In this document: piece by piece, positions 47,419-57,583 of the stretch
Numbering within the stretch: position 1 is the first letter of the stretch
Layout: each line of letters opens with the position of its first letter
Assembly: GCA_001972305.1 (NCBI GenBank)
Contig: BDDD01001805.1
Coordinates: 186,001-250,000 of the forward strand
Reading direction: 5' to 3'
DNA: 64,000 nucleotides
Source: Cephalotus follicularis
Lineage: Eukaryota > Streptophyta > Magnoliopsida > Oxalidales > Cephalotaceae
Program-made: the position numbers and the translations under genes
The notes under the pieces: model-generated
Seen by the model: the letters and a program-made list of their open reading frames with translations, nothing else
What the model was told of the DNA's origin: nothing
Database searches by the model: none

Positions 47419-47518
47419 TTGTTCCTATATGGAAAAGATGTCATTAGTAATCATCTCAAGGAAAGAATTCGTTAATTGCCAAGGAACTTATCCAAGCTAA
47501 GCATATAAATGGATATAT

Positions 47519-47530
47519 GCTCTGATACCA
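47519..47530 (-). other. Primer binding site of element D
   Basis: Minus TGGTATCAGAGC, four bases inside the 5' LTR; exact match to the plant initiator-Met tRNA site. Confidence 0.88.
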
Positions 47531-48182
47531 CTGTTGTCACACCCCGTTTCACAAACAACATATATAGTGGTGGCAATCAACATATAAATCCGGCTTATGC
47601 AATTTACCATAAATTTAAAACTTTCCATAGCCATTAACAAGTTGTGGAAGAATTTAAATATAAGCCGAATTAAAACGTAACATGCATCCCATACTACATG
47701 CTACAACAATAAGCATCATCAAAGTTAACTGCCCTCAAACGGAGCATGAACAATATCCATCAATACATCGATTCGTTTATTACAATGATCCATTAACGTT
47801 TCTCGAAAGGAAAAACAAAATAAAACTCCATTCACTCCACATAGCTCAACGGTAACAATCCGCTGCATCAACCTGAAATCAATCTGAAATTGTAGGGGGG
47901 TTAGCCTTTGTCCTCACTCGGCTAAGTATAAATACAGTTCGGTTTCAATGATAATGCATGTCATGTATGAATGCAGAGTGATGCAGTACGGTATATATAA
48001 CAGTACATACATATATGTATCTATATATGCATATTGACAATACAGGTGCAACCCGTTAGGGCTACATCAACACAATCACGATCATGCCCTCAGCGGGCCA
48101 ATCACAAACCATCAGTTATGCCTCAACGGGCCGATCTATCCAGTAATCAGGTCACTAAGACCCATCAATACAAATCAAGTTG

Positions 48183-48724
48183 CTTACACAACAGTGCTTA
48201 GTAACCAAAAGGGAGTCCCTGGCTACTTACTCAACAGAGCTTAGTAACCATTGTATGGGAAACCCAAGCTACTTACTCAACAGAGCTTAGTAGCTTCCGT
48301 ATATGGAATCTCTGGCTACTTACTCAACATAGCTTAGTAGTGGAGTTCCTGGCTACTTACTCAACAGAGCTTAGTAACCCAAAAGGAAGTCCCTGGCTAC
48401 TTACTCAACAGAGCTTAATAACCATTGCATGGGAAACCCTAGCTACTTACTGAACAGAGCTTAGTAGCTTCCGTATATGGAATCTCTGGCTACTTACTCA
48501 ACAGAGCTTAGTAGTTGAGTTCCTGGCTACTTACTCAACAGAGCTTAGTAGTTGAGTTCCTGGCTACTTACTCAACAGAGCTTAGCAGCCAAACACAATC
48601 AATAAATCCATTACAAGTAATTATTAACAAATATAATACTTGTAAACAATACATTTCCAAATGTACATCGGTCCTTTTAAAACATTTCACAGTCTTGGCT
48701 ACTTACCCAACAGGGCTTAGTAGT
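48183..48724 (-). repeat. Higher-order tandem array in 5' LTR of D
   Basis: The core GCTACTTACTCAACAGAGCT TAGTA repeats about ten times (to 48590, plus one isolated copy at 48696-48724), each followed by one of four tails: AACCAAAAGGGAGTCC, AACCATTGTATGGG, GCTTCCGTATATGG or GTTGAGTTCCTG. The four-tail order repeats, giving a higher-order unit of about 173 bp duplicated, with the last tail doubled. GCTACT and AGTAGC can pair as a small hairpin. A related motif (TACTTAGCCACCGTGCTAGT) is in the solo LTR at 34980-35125. Confidence 0.85.
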
Positions 48725-49127
48725 CATCACAAGTTTCTCAATCCATTTCAAGTAATTTATAAATATAAACACTTGAAAAACATATATATTTGCTCAATAT
48801 ATATATATAACAATCGTTTTACAATCGTTTTCAAGTAGTTCCAATGTCTAATAAAATACTCGAAACCAATACATTTTAAAATGTAAAACCAGTCATTCGA
48901 ACCATGTTCGAATACACGAAAATACTCATTTTCGTATAACAGTTTATCAATCCCTTAAAACCACTTTCACAATCCTTTTGGAAAACATACATTTTCATAT
49001 AACAATGATTTAATAAACCATTTATACACTTCTAAAATGAAGAACATTTTAGAAATCAGGTGATAGCTCAATCAACAATTGTATGCAATGCGATCATATG
49101 CTCAATAATGCAAACGGGCTCTATTCG

Positions 49128-49400
49128 CGTCAACATACACCATATAGGCGTTAATGTTCAACCCAGTCACTTAAGCGTCACCGCTAAACTCTTAGCGTCA
49201 ATGCTTTCAACCAGAAACTTTACGCGTCAACATCTCATCCCTTTGGCGTCGATGCTCTGAGGAAGGAACTTCAGGCGTCAACAGCACACTTGTCCATTCT
49301 CACACACAACGAATCATGGCGTTGACGTTTATCGCGAATCATGACTCATTGTCCGTATAACAATCCATAACATCGACGCTTCTTTCCTAAGCATCGACGG
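49128..49400 (-). repeat. GTCGAC/GTCAAC motif array in 5' LTR of D
   Basis: Variants start at 49128, 49148, 49175, 49195, 49224, 49246, 49275, 49319, about 49369 and 49391. Gaps are 20-22 in several places and 27-50 elsewhere. About 320 bp upstream (minus) of TATA-rich 48780-48812. Confidence 0.65.
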
Positions 49401-50654
49401 TTAAGCAAACCAAAACACGGTTCCTTCAACCCCTCTCAAAACCAATAAAGTTCAAGCACACAACACATGCAATCCGATCTACAATCATTGTAAAACACAA
49501 TATGCATGACTGGTTAACTATTCATAGCAACCCTAACACAGTCACACAATCCATAATCCACAGTCCACAATCATTCTACGACACGATATGCATAACAAGT
49601 TAACTACTCACAATAACCCTAACACAGTCACACAATTCACAATCCGCAAACCATGCATTTCATCAATGGCATTACAATATTATTGAACTCAAACTTGCAT
49701 GTATAGCTTCCCCTACCTTTGATTCTAAATTAGGAATCACAGCCGCAACAGCTCAGTCGAGCCGCAGGTTCAATTGCCGAACCTTTCCTACAAACCGTTG
49801 AACAGAACCTGGTTCTTGTCGATTGATCAGTTCCACTGCCAAATCCAATTACCGCGCGCACTACACATACAACACGTTTCATTACGATCAACGCACGCAA
49901 AACATTTTCGTCGCTGAAACGTAAGCAGGATTCGGCCCACTCATCCAGCTTGCGAAACACCCATAAACAGGTTTCACATTCCGGCTAATTCCGGCCGAAT
50001 CACGCCTCACCGGTGGTCAAAATTAAAAGAGCTTCCCTCTACACCAAAACCCACCCCATCCATGACGCTAACGGCACCGGGAAACGCCGGCAAATGGCGT
50101 GCACAGTGACAGGGAAGAGAAGAAAAAGAAGAGAAAAGAGGGGAAGGGGGAAGAGCTTACCGGGGGGTTTAGGGCCTGGGTTGCTCGTCGTCGTCCCCTG
50201 GTCCGGTGGTTGGCTCCGGCGCGCTCTCTCTCCCTCTGCTTCGAGATCTCTCCCACCTTTTCTAGCTATCTCTCTGGCACGAGCGCACAGAGCGCCTGCT
50301 GTTCTTTCTTGCACGGGCATGTGATGCGCTCGTGTCTCTCTCTCCCTCCCTTTATGCCAATTGCTTTCTCTTTAGTATTTACTGGCAAAATACTAAGGTC
50401 TGGGTCCCGATTTTTCCGCGAATCGCGACATAAATTATCTGAACAGCCATAAAAATAATCGAAATAATATTGCGAACATTTGGGCTATATTGTCGCGCAT
50501 TAAAAATAGGCTTTATTAGCCGTTTTGGCCAACATAATTACAGCTTAAATGCATAATGCCTTTTTATTACTCCGGGCCTCTATCGATTTTATCACAACTG
50601 TACACGCACCAATTTCATAATAATTATTTAAGAAATTCGGGGCGTTACAGACAT

Positions 50655-51803
50655 CGTGCACATTTGATAGTGCAAGAGGTAAAGCAAGCTGATAAGCCAC
50701 CTCCCCAACTCTCTATAAAATCTCGAAAGGACTAATGTAGCGTGGAGCTAACTGGCCCTTCTTCCCAAATCTCTACACGCCCTTCCATGGCGAAACCTTT
50801 AGAAACACATGATCACCAACGTCGAAGGTCAGAGGCTTCCTCTTGACGCTGTCCACATAGATCTTCTGCCTGTTCTGAGCAGCAAGCAGTCTCTCCCTGA
50901 TAAACCTGACTTCATCAGAAGTCTACTCCACCAGATCTGACCCAAGCAATGGTCGCTCACCAACTCATCCCAACAAATTGGTGATCTACACTTCCTCCCG
51001 TACAAAGCTTCGTACAGAGCCATACCAATACTGGAATGATAGTTGTTATTATAAGAAAACTCTATCAGTGGAATGTGGTCCTCCCAAGTACCAGCAAAGT
51101 CAATAGTACAAGCTCAGAGCATATCCTCCAAAGTCTGGATGGTACGCTATGACTGGCCATTTGTCTGTGGGTGATAGGCAGTGCTAAGGTTTAGCTTCAT
51201 CCTAAAAGCTGTTTGAAACCTCTTCCAAAAGTTGGAAGTGAAGATCGAATCTCTATCACAAACTATGCTCACAGGAACACCGTGCAACCTCACGATCTCC
51301 TTGATGTACAACTGAGCCAACTTGCTCGCAGAATCTGTGACGTGGGTAGGAAAAAAGTGAGCTGATTTGGTAAGCCGATCCACAATGACCCAAACCGAAT
51401 TATGACGGTTCCGAGTCAAGGGAAAACCCGAAACAAAATCCATCGTTACATGCTCCCATTTCCACTATGGAATCGATAAAGGCTGTACCCGCTGGCCTCT
51501 GATGCTCCGCCTTGACAGTATGACAAGTATAGCACTTTGCAACATAGTCAGCAATCTCTTTCTTCATACCGGACGACCAATAGTTTCTCTTCAAATCTTG
51601 ATACATCTTGGTGCTACCAGGATGTATGCTATACTGGGATTTGTGAGTCCCATAAAGCAACTCACCTTTTAGTGCATCATCATTTGGGAGACACACCCGT
51701 CCCCAGAATCTCAATATGCCATCATCATGCACCAGAAAATCATACTCCGGTCCCAGACTCTCTTGAATCTCCTGCACCTCAAGATCATGCGCTTGGGAGG
51801 ACC
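50655..51803 (-). pseudogene. gypsy integrase (element C)
   Basis: Minus 51400-51807: EVQEIQESLGPEYDFLVHDD, the zinc domain HPGSTKMYQDLKRNYWSSGM..CYTCHTVKAEHQ (HHCC intact). A frame change near 51440 leads to the core MDFVSGFPLTRNRHNSVWVI, DRLTKSAHFFPTHV, EIVRLHGVPVSIVCDRDSIF, AYHPQTNGQS. TAG at 51147 and TGA at 51114 follow (Q and R expected). 50829-51023 has [20 protein letters not shown] and a frameshift; the stretch to 50655 reads [33 protein letters not shown]. It rejoins 42647 without D. Confidence 0.88.
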
Positions 51804-52534
51804 ACATTATAGACTACAAAGCCTTAGTTATAGACTACAAAGCCCTCGTTAATAACCTTACCCGAAGCATCACTATAGACTATAAAGCCCTCGTTACCAT
51901 CAGGTAACGCAAAAACAGGAGCGGAAACTAACCGATCCTTCAAATCACAAAAACTGGCTTCACATTCGTCATTACATATAAACAAAATCTTCTTCTGAGT
52001 AAGCTTCATCAATGGTGCGGATATCCTTGAGAAGTTGTGAATGAACCTCCGATAATAACCTACCAAACCAAGAAAACTATGCACCTCAGTCACATTCCTT
52101 GAATGCGGCCAATCTTGCACCACTTCAGTCTTCGACGGATCTACCGCCAAACCTTCTCCAGATACAATGTGACCAAGAAAAATCACATGATCGAGCCAAA
52201 ACTCACACTTGCCAAACTTGGCATACAACCGATGCTCTCTGAGAATCTACAAAACTAATCTCAGATGATAGGCGTGCTCCTTCTCACTCCTCGAGTACAC
52301 CAGTATGTCATCAATAAACACTACTACAAACGGATCCAGGTACGGTCGAAACACATCGTTCATCAGCGACATAAACGATGTCGGTGCATTGGTGACACTA
52401 AACGGCATTACCAAAAACTCATAATGACCATACCTAGTCCGGAAGGCAGTGTTCTCTATATCTCCTTCCTTCACTCTCAGCTAGTGATATCTTGACTTCA
52501 GATCGAGTTTGGAGAACACCCTTGACCCTTGTAA
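51804..52534 (-). pseudogene. gypsy RT C-terminal half with RNase H deletion (element C)
   Basis: Minus reads [52 protein letters not shown] (catalytic FIDD intact), [38 protein letters not shown] and the start of RNase H (VYSDASG). RNase H then vanishes: 51805-51900 has two extra partial copies of AACGAGGGCTTTATAGTCTA followed by pre-integrase sequence. Stops at 52481 and 52247 sit where Gln is expected; F has Gln at the first. Confidence 0.88.
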
Positions 52535-54616
52535 CTAGTCAAACAAATCCTCAATATGTGGAAGAGGATACTTATTCTTGATAGTAGCCTTATTCAACAT
52601 CATGTAGTCGATGCAAAGCCTCATCGACCCATCCTTCTTTTTCACAAACAACACTGGCGCACCCCACGAAGAAGCATTGGGCCGTACAAAACCCTTATCA
52701 ATTAGGTCTTGCAACTGTAACTTTAATTCTTGCCACTCCGCAGGAGCCATTCGGTAAGGCGCCTTAGAGATAGGAGCCGTACTAGGTACCAAGTCAATCA
52801 CAAACTCCATGCTCCTCCTCGGTAGTAAAGACACCAAGTCTGCAGGAAACACATCTGGAAATTCATTCACAGCCAGAACTTCCTCCAGGCTCTTATCTTT
52901 CTCCTTTCTTCTGTCAACCACGTGCGCTAGAAACCCTTCACACCCTTTTTCTAGGTACCTCGATACCCGAATAAATGATATGATCGGCGTTGAGAACCCT
53001 TTGTTTCCCTTAAACTGGGAAGTAGTTCCATCGGGTAAGCAAAAATCTACAGTCTTGTTATAACAGTCCATGTATGCACGGTAAGCTGACAACCAGTCTA
53101 TACCCAAGATGACATCAAAATCATGTATGGGCAATACAATCAAATCTGCATACACTGGAACACCTGCCATACAAATCTCGCAACCTCTATACACTGAATC
53201 TGTACACATGAAACCTCCTGTAGGTGTACTCACATCAAGAACATAGGGCATGCAATCCTGAGACACATTTAAACATGATGCAAAAGGGGAAGCAATAAAA
53301 GAATGTGATGCTCCCGAGTCCATCAACACTCTAGCAGAAAAGCCATAAACATATATAGTACCTCCCACAACAGAAGTAGACTCTGGAACCTCTTTCTGAG
53401 TGAGAATTAAAACTCTACCTTTCACGATACCCTTTCCTGTATCTCTTCGCTGTGAAGGTCCAGGTGCCAAACCGCTACCACCCGCTGGCCCAGTAGGTGC
53501 TATCATCTGACCCCTTGGGCAATCCCTCGCCATGTGGCAAGACTCCCCACATCTCATACAAAGCCCTTTCTTCAACCAACAGTCCTTCTGAATGTGACCC
53601 ATACAGCCGCAGGCAGAACAAGCTCTGGGCCTCATGTTACTCCCCTTACTGGCAGACTGACTTGATGTATTCTTTGGTGACTTTGATGGTGAACTGATGC
53701 CCTGCCATTTCGATGATGCTGGCCTAGACTGAGTAGAAGTCTGTTTACTATGTTGTGCTCGGGCCCTCTCGGCCCGGTCTTCACCCAATACACTCTCTAT
53801 CAACCTCGCCTTCTGGGAAACTTCCACAAAGGTACCCAACTCCATAACTCTAATCCAAGACCGAAGATCTGATCGCAGGCCTCTCAAGAACCTCCGAATC
53901 TTCTTTTCTTCGTCGGCCACCAGATAGGCTGAATGTCTGGAAAGCTCCACAAATCGGGCCTGATACTCGGCCACAGTCATGTCACCCTGACGCAGGTCTA
54001 AGAGCTCTGTCTCTCTCCTTTCCCGCTCTATCCGGGGTACATAAGCCTCTAAGAACTCCTCCTGAAACCCCTCCCAAGAACTAGCAATTCCGGTGGCCTC
54101 CCATTTAGCTTTGACCATCTCCCACCAGTGAGTGGCCTCACCCCATAATCGGTACACAGCAAATCTCAGTTTCTGTCTGTCAGTACACTCCATCACCTCG
54201 AAGATCTTCTCTAGATCCTGTAACCACCTCTCAACAATAGTGGTATCAAGCTCCCCTTTGAAACTGGGAGAATTCTGTCTCATGAACCTCTCAAGGTTCC
54301 TTCCAAACCGATTACCGTCATCATGTATACCTTGAACAGGAGCCATCTGCTGAGGCTGAGCTTGAGCATATAATCTCTGAATCTCCTCCATGTTCGCTAC
54401 ATTAGCGGCCATCTGTTGCTGATTAGCAGCTATCTGCTGCTGGATGTAGTCAGTGATGCGGTCCATCGGATCTCTCACATTAGGTGCCGCCTCCAGAACA
54501 TTCATGTTGGCACCCCCCTGTGGAACATTATTCATTGGATCTCCCCCAAGATTGACCTCCTCGGGAACATCCTCATCAATAACTCTACGCCTTCCGCATA
54601 TTCTCCGACCGTCCAT
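52535..54616 (-). CDS. gag-protease-RT N-terminal open frame (element C)
   Basis: A 694-codon frame from ATG 54616 ([20 protein letters not shown]; chosen over an upstream in-frame ATG because D starts alike) to TAG at 52535. Gag domain about residues 115-235 ([34 protein letters not shown]), two zinc knuckles at 333-346 ([14 protein letters not shown]) and 353-366 ([14 protein letters not shown]), protease active site DSGASHSF at 433, then RT to about 690 ([13 protein letters not shown]). Gag packages RNA and protease cleaves the precursor. The terminal TAG lies where F has Gln (LFDQLQ), so the frame ends inside RT. Confidence 0.9.
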   Translation of the reverse strand: MDGRRICGRRRVIDEDVPEEVNLGGDPMNNVPQGGANMNVLEAAPNVRDPMDRITDYIQQQIAANQQQMAANVANMEEIQRLYAQAQPQQMAPVQGIHDDGNRFGRNLERFMRQNSPSFKGELDTTIVERWLQDLEKIFEVMECTDRQKLRFAVYRLWGEATHWWEMVKAKWEATGIASSWEGFQEEFLEAYVPRIERERRETELLDLRQGDMTVAEYQARFVELSRHSAYLVADEEKKIRRFLRGLRSDLRSWIRVMELGTFVEVSQKARLIESVLGEDRAERARAQHSKQTSTQSRPASSKWQGISSPSKSPKNTSSQSASKGSNMRPRACSACGCMGHIQKDCWLKKGLCMRCGESCHMARDCPRGQMIAPTGPAGGSGLAPGPSQRRDTGKGIVKGRVLILTQKEVPESTSVVGGTIYVYGFSARVLMDSGASHSFIASPFASCLNVSQDCMPYVLDVSTPTGGFMCTDSVYRGCEICMAGVPVYADLIVLPIHDFDVILGIDWLSAYRAYMDCYNKTVDFCLPDGTTSQFKGNKGFSTPIISFIRVSRYLEKGCEGFLAHVVDRRKEKDKSLEEVLAVNEFPDVFPADLVSLLPRRSMEFVIDLVPSTAPISKAPYRMAPAEWQELKLQLQDLIDKGFVRPNASSWGAPVLFVKKKDGSMRLCIDYMMLNKATIKNKYPLPHIEDLFD

Positions 54617-54742
54617 TTGTTCCTTTAATAGAATAACATTAACCATCATGAACAATCTTAAATCATTAATGAACTTTTCTTATAGGAACACTTATTTAAT
54701 TGCAGAAGATAGTATCCTAGCTAAGCATATAAATGGATATAT

Positions 54743-54754
54743 GCTCTGATATCA
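54743..54754 (-). other. Primer binding site of element C
   Basis: Minus TGATATCAGAGC, four bases inside the 5' LTR; one base from TGGTATCAGAGC (initiator-Met tRNA). Confidence 0.8.
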
Positions 54755-54758
54755 CTAC

Positions 54759-57084
54759 TGTCACACCCCGTTTCATTGACAACATAAAGGTCATGGAAAT
54801 TTAACATAAATATTCAGCTTATGCAAATACGGTAATTTAAAACTTTAAATACCATTAACATCTTGCGGAAACATTTAAATATAAACTGAAAATAAACCAA
54901 ATCATGCGTCCCATACCGCATGATTCCATCATTTAACATTAATAAGTCATTGTCAACTGCCCTCAAACGGAGCGTGATCAAAGTCGATCAACATCATTAA
55001 AACATTAGTACAGTAATCCGAAACAAAACATGTTTTAATACATTGTTTTAACATTTATTCAAGCAGATAAAACTCTGTCTCCCCTATGATTCGGCCACGC
55101 ACGGTCGAAATCCAAGTCACTGCATCAATCTGTAGTAGTAGGGGGTTAGCCTTTGTCCTTACTCGACTAAATCATAAGTGTAATTTAGGGTCAATGATAA
55201 TGAATGCCATGTAATGAATGCATCCATGATGCAATACATAGTATATCACAATACATATATATATCTATATATATGTATCTATGCCAATATGTACAACCAT
55301 GCCAAGTGGCTACAACCATCAAATCATCAATCATGTCTCAAAGGACAAATCAAATCAAATCGAATCGGTACGAAGAGCGCCACCATCTCTTGGCCCCGAC
55401 GTCGTACTCTTACTCCGGCCCTCGACTCCCGGGTCACGATGCAAGGCAACAAATCAAACTCATGATACTCGCACTCTGTGTTCAGCAATCATGGTAACTC
55501 GTGTTACTTGCACTATGTGTCTAGTAACATTGTATTTGGGTGTTCCTAGCCATCTCCTGGCCCCTAGGAAAACATCTCGCCACCAACCATCGATGACACT
55601 CTGTCACCCCAATCAGTACGGCATTAATCACAATCAATCAAATCAAATCAAATCAAATCGTTTCCAAGTAATTTATAAAATACTGGAAATAATACATTTA
55701 TTTTAAAATGTATTTCATCTTTGAAACCATGTTTCAATCCATCGAAAACATACATTCATCAAAATATACATTTTCATATCAAATAATGATTTGTATATAA
55801 TCATGTACACATTTCTAAAATGAATAAAACACTTTAGAATCATTCGCATTTCAATCATCAATTCATTTCATATCAAAATGCGATGCAAACATATGCTCAA
55901 AATGCAAGTCAGTCCCTCAACAGTCGACTGCCCTTTCATGACCGTCGGCTATTTCCTCATGACAGTCGGCTGTTTCCTCTTAACAGTCGGCTGTCCTAGA
56001 TTTGGCAGTCGGCTGTCTCATGTTTGACAGTCGGCTGCTCACATAACAGTCGGCTGTCTCCTCAAGACAGTCGGTTGTTTTGTGAACAGTACGTATCTTC
56101 TACATCGCCACTCATCCCAGCATTGTCATCTCAGCGAATCTGGGTAAAGTGACATGTGGAGAGTCGACTGTCATCCCAAACAGTCGACTGTGCCATCAAT
56201 CAGTCGGTTGTCTTCTCTTGGCAGTCGGCTAATCATACAACAGGAGATAATCTCCATTAAAATGCATGAATAGTCGACTGGCTCCTTAGCACAATCGGTT
56301 GTTTCCCTCGAGCAGTAGGCTGTTCGCACTGAATAATCGACTGGTAGCCTTAGACGGACGGATGTCCTCTTTGGACAGTCGGCTAGTCCTACACGCAGTG
56401 CACAAAAATAGCAGAAAATACATGCAATCATCTATCCAAATCCAAAACAACAGAGCATTTATCATCATCAACACATTTCATGCTCATATCACAGTCCATT
56501 GCATGCATTTCATTCATAAACGTCCATTATAATGGAACTTAAATCAAAGTTATGAAATTTCTCCTACCTTAGAACTCTAAGTTAGGAGTTGTAATCCACC
56601 TCTTTAAGTCCAAATCTGAGGCTTTTGAACTCCCACAACTCGTCCAGCAACTCCAACAGGTTCGGTTCTTGCCACTGGTTCAAGTCTCCAAGTCCTCAGT
56701 TCAAAACAAAGCACCTTGGTTCAACAACACACTCACTTTCTCCTCTTTCTATCCACTCTTTTGTTCTCCCTTTTCCTCTTTGCGAAAATGGTGAAGAATG
56801 GAGGAGGAAAAAACGTGTTTTAATGGAGAAAATACATCTTGCTCTCTGCCGACAGTCTCCCAGCCGCCTGCTTCTCTTACCAGTTGGCTGGTTCCTTCCC
56901 TTAGGGTCCAGTTGACTGCCTCCTTCTGACAGTCGACTGCCCACCCTATACAACACACACTTTCACATCTTTTCTTGCAACTTTTTAATACATAATAGGG
57001 GAAAGTCATGATTCTCATTAATTGAAAGCGTAAATTCCATTGGAAATACAATACTACACTTAAATGAAAATCCCGAGCGTTACA
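54759..57084 (-). repeat. 5' LTR of element C (2,326 bp)
   Basis: Plus TGTCACACCCCGTTTCATTG to CCCGAGCGTTACA. Sense start TGTAACGCTCGGGATTTTC. It carries a long AGTCGACT/AGTCGGCT array (55922-56395) and a shorter one near 56860-56940. Confidence 0.88.
55922..56395 (-). repeat. Phased AGTCGACT/AGTCGGCT array in 5' LTR of C
   Basis: First block starts at 55922, 55943, 55964, 55985, 56007, 56029, 56048 and 56069: gaps 21, 21, 21, 22, 22, 19, 21. A second block from about 56161 to 56395 has roughly ten more copies. Most show CAGTCGGCTG, one base from the CAGTCGACTG palindrome. The 3' LTR has fewer units, so copy number has changed since insertion. Confidence 0.88.
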
Positions 57085-57089
57085 AGACA

Positions 57090-57583
57090 AATCTTGGTAT
57101 GGCACCTTATGAAGCTTTGTATGGCTGGCATTGTAGGACTCCGTTGTGTTGGAACGAGGTCGGGGATCGTAAGTTGCTAGGTCCCGAGATGGTACAAGAC
57201 ATGGCAGAGAAGGTGAAGCATATCTGAGAATGTTTACAAGCAGTGTAGAGCAGGCAAAATAGTTATGCCGAGCAGCGTTGTAAGGCTTCTGAGTTCTCTG
57301 TTGGTGATATGGTTTTCCTCTATGTATCACCATGCACTAGAGTGGTTCATTTTGGTAAGCGTGGTAAGCTTAGACCAAGGTATATAGGTCATTTTGAGGT
57401 TTTGAAGAGGATTGGACCAGTGGCTTATCGTCTGGTGTTACCTTTGGTAAAGGTCTTTTGGAGAAACCAAGTAGTAGAGGAAGCTACCTGAAAACGAGAA
57501 GAGGAGATGAGGGGTCGTTATCCTGACCACTTTGGTGTGCCAACAGGCAATTCCGAGGACCGAATTTCCTAACGTGGGGTGGA
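57090..57583 (+). pseudogene. gypsy integrase C-terminal part (element B)
   Basis: Resumes after element C: GMAPYEALYGWHCRTPLCWN, EVGDRKLLGPEMVQ, KHI, TGA (57225), ECLQAV, TAG (57246), SRQNSYAEQRCKASEFSVGD, RPRYIGHFEVLKRIGPVAYR. It then jumps to LVKVFWRNQVVEEAT, TGA (57489, Trp expected) and KREEEMRGRYPDHF: about 60 residues between AYRLVLP and LVKVFW (the NVFHVSM and PVQILD region, present in C) are deleted. The polypurine tract TGGGGTGGA lies before the 3' LTR. Confidence 0.87.

Larger units (their letters stand above)
42653..50649 (-). mobile_element. Element D: non-autonomous Ty3/gypsy, gag only, minus
   Basis: LTRs 47535-50649 (5') and 42653-44684 (3'); perfect TSDs GACAT at 42648-42652 and 50650-50654, in the integrase of C. 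Internal DNA has primer site, gag and a short integrase scrap; protease, RT and RNase H are absent. Gag is closely related to that of C (shared FRRGELD/LERFMR and [15 protein letters not shown] segments), so C-type elements could have supplied enzymes. Confidence 0.9.
47535..50649 (-). repeat. 5' LTR of element D (3,115 bp)
   Basis: Plus TGTCACACCCCGTTTCAC at 47535 to GGGGCGTTACA at 50649. It retains the 1.36-kb segment absent from the 3' LTR. Order on minus: GTCGAC array (49128-49400), TATA-rich DNA (48780-48812), tandem array (48183-48724). Confidence 0.88.
23662..57084 (-). mobile_element. Element C: Ty3/gypsy chromovirus-like retrotransposon, minus, nested host of E and D
   Basis: LTRs at 54759-57084 (5') and 23662-24681 plus 41232-42357 (3', split by element E). 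Internal DNA on minus: primer site, gag-PR-RT, integrase, C-terminal chromodomain-like segment. TSDs AGACC (23657-23661) and AGACA (57085-57089) place it in B integrase. Element D sits in its integrase C-terminus. RNase H is deleted. A 694-codon gag-PR-RT frame is still open, making C the best-preserved gypsy coding sequence here. Confidence 0.9.

Noticed and set aside
48183..48590. CRISPR-like regular repeats
   Set aside because: Plant nuclear retrotransposon LTR; tails recur in order rather than being unique spacers, and there are no cas genes. The same applies to the 21-bp phased palindromes.
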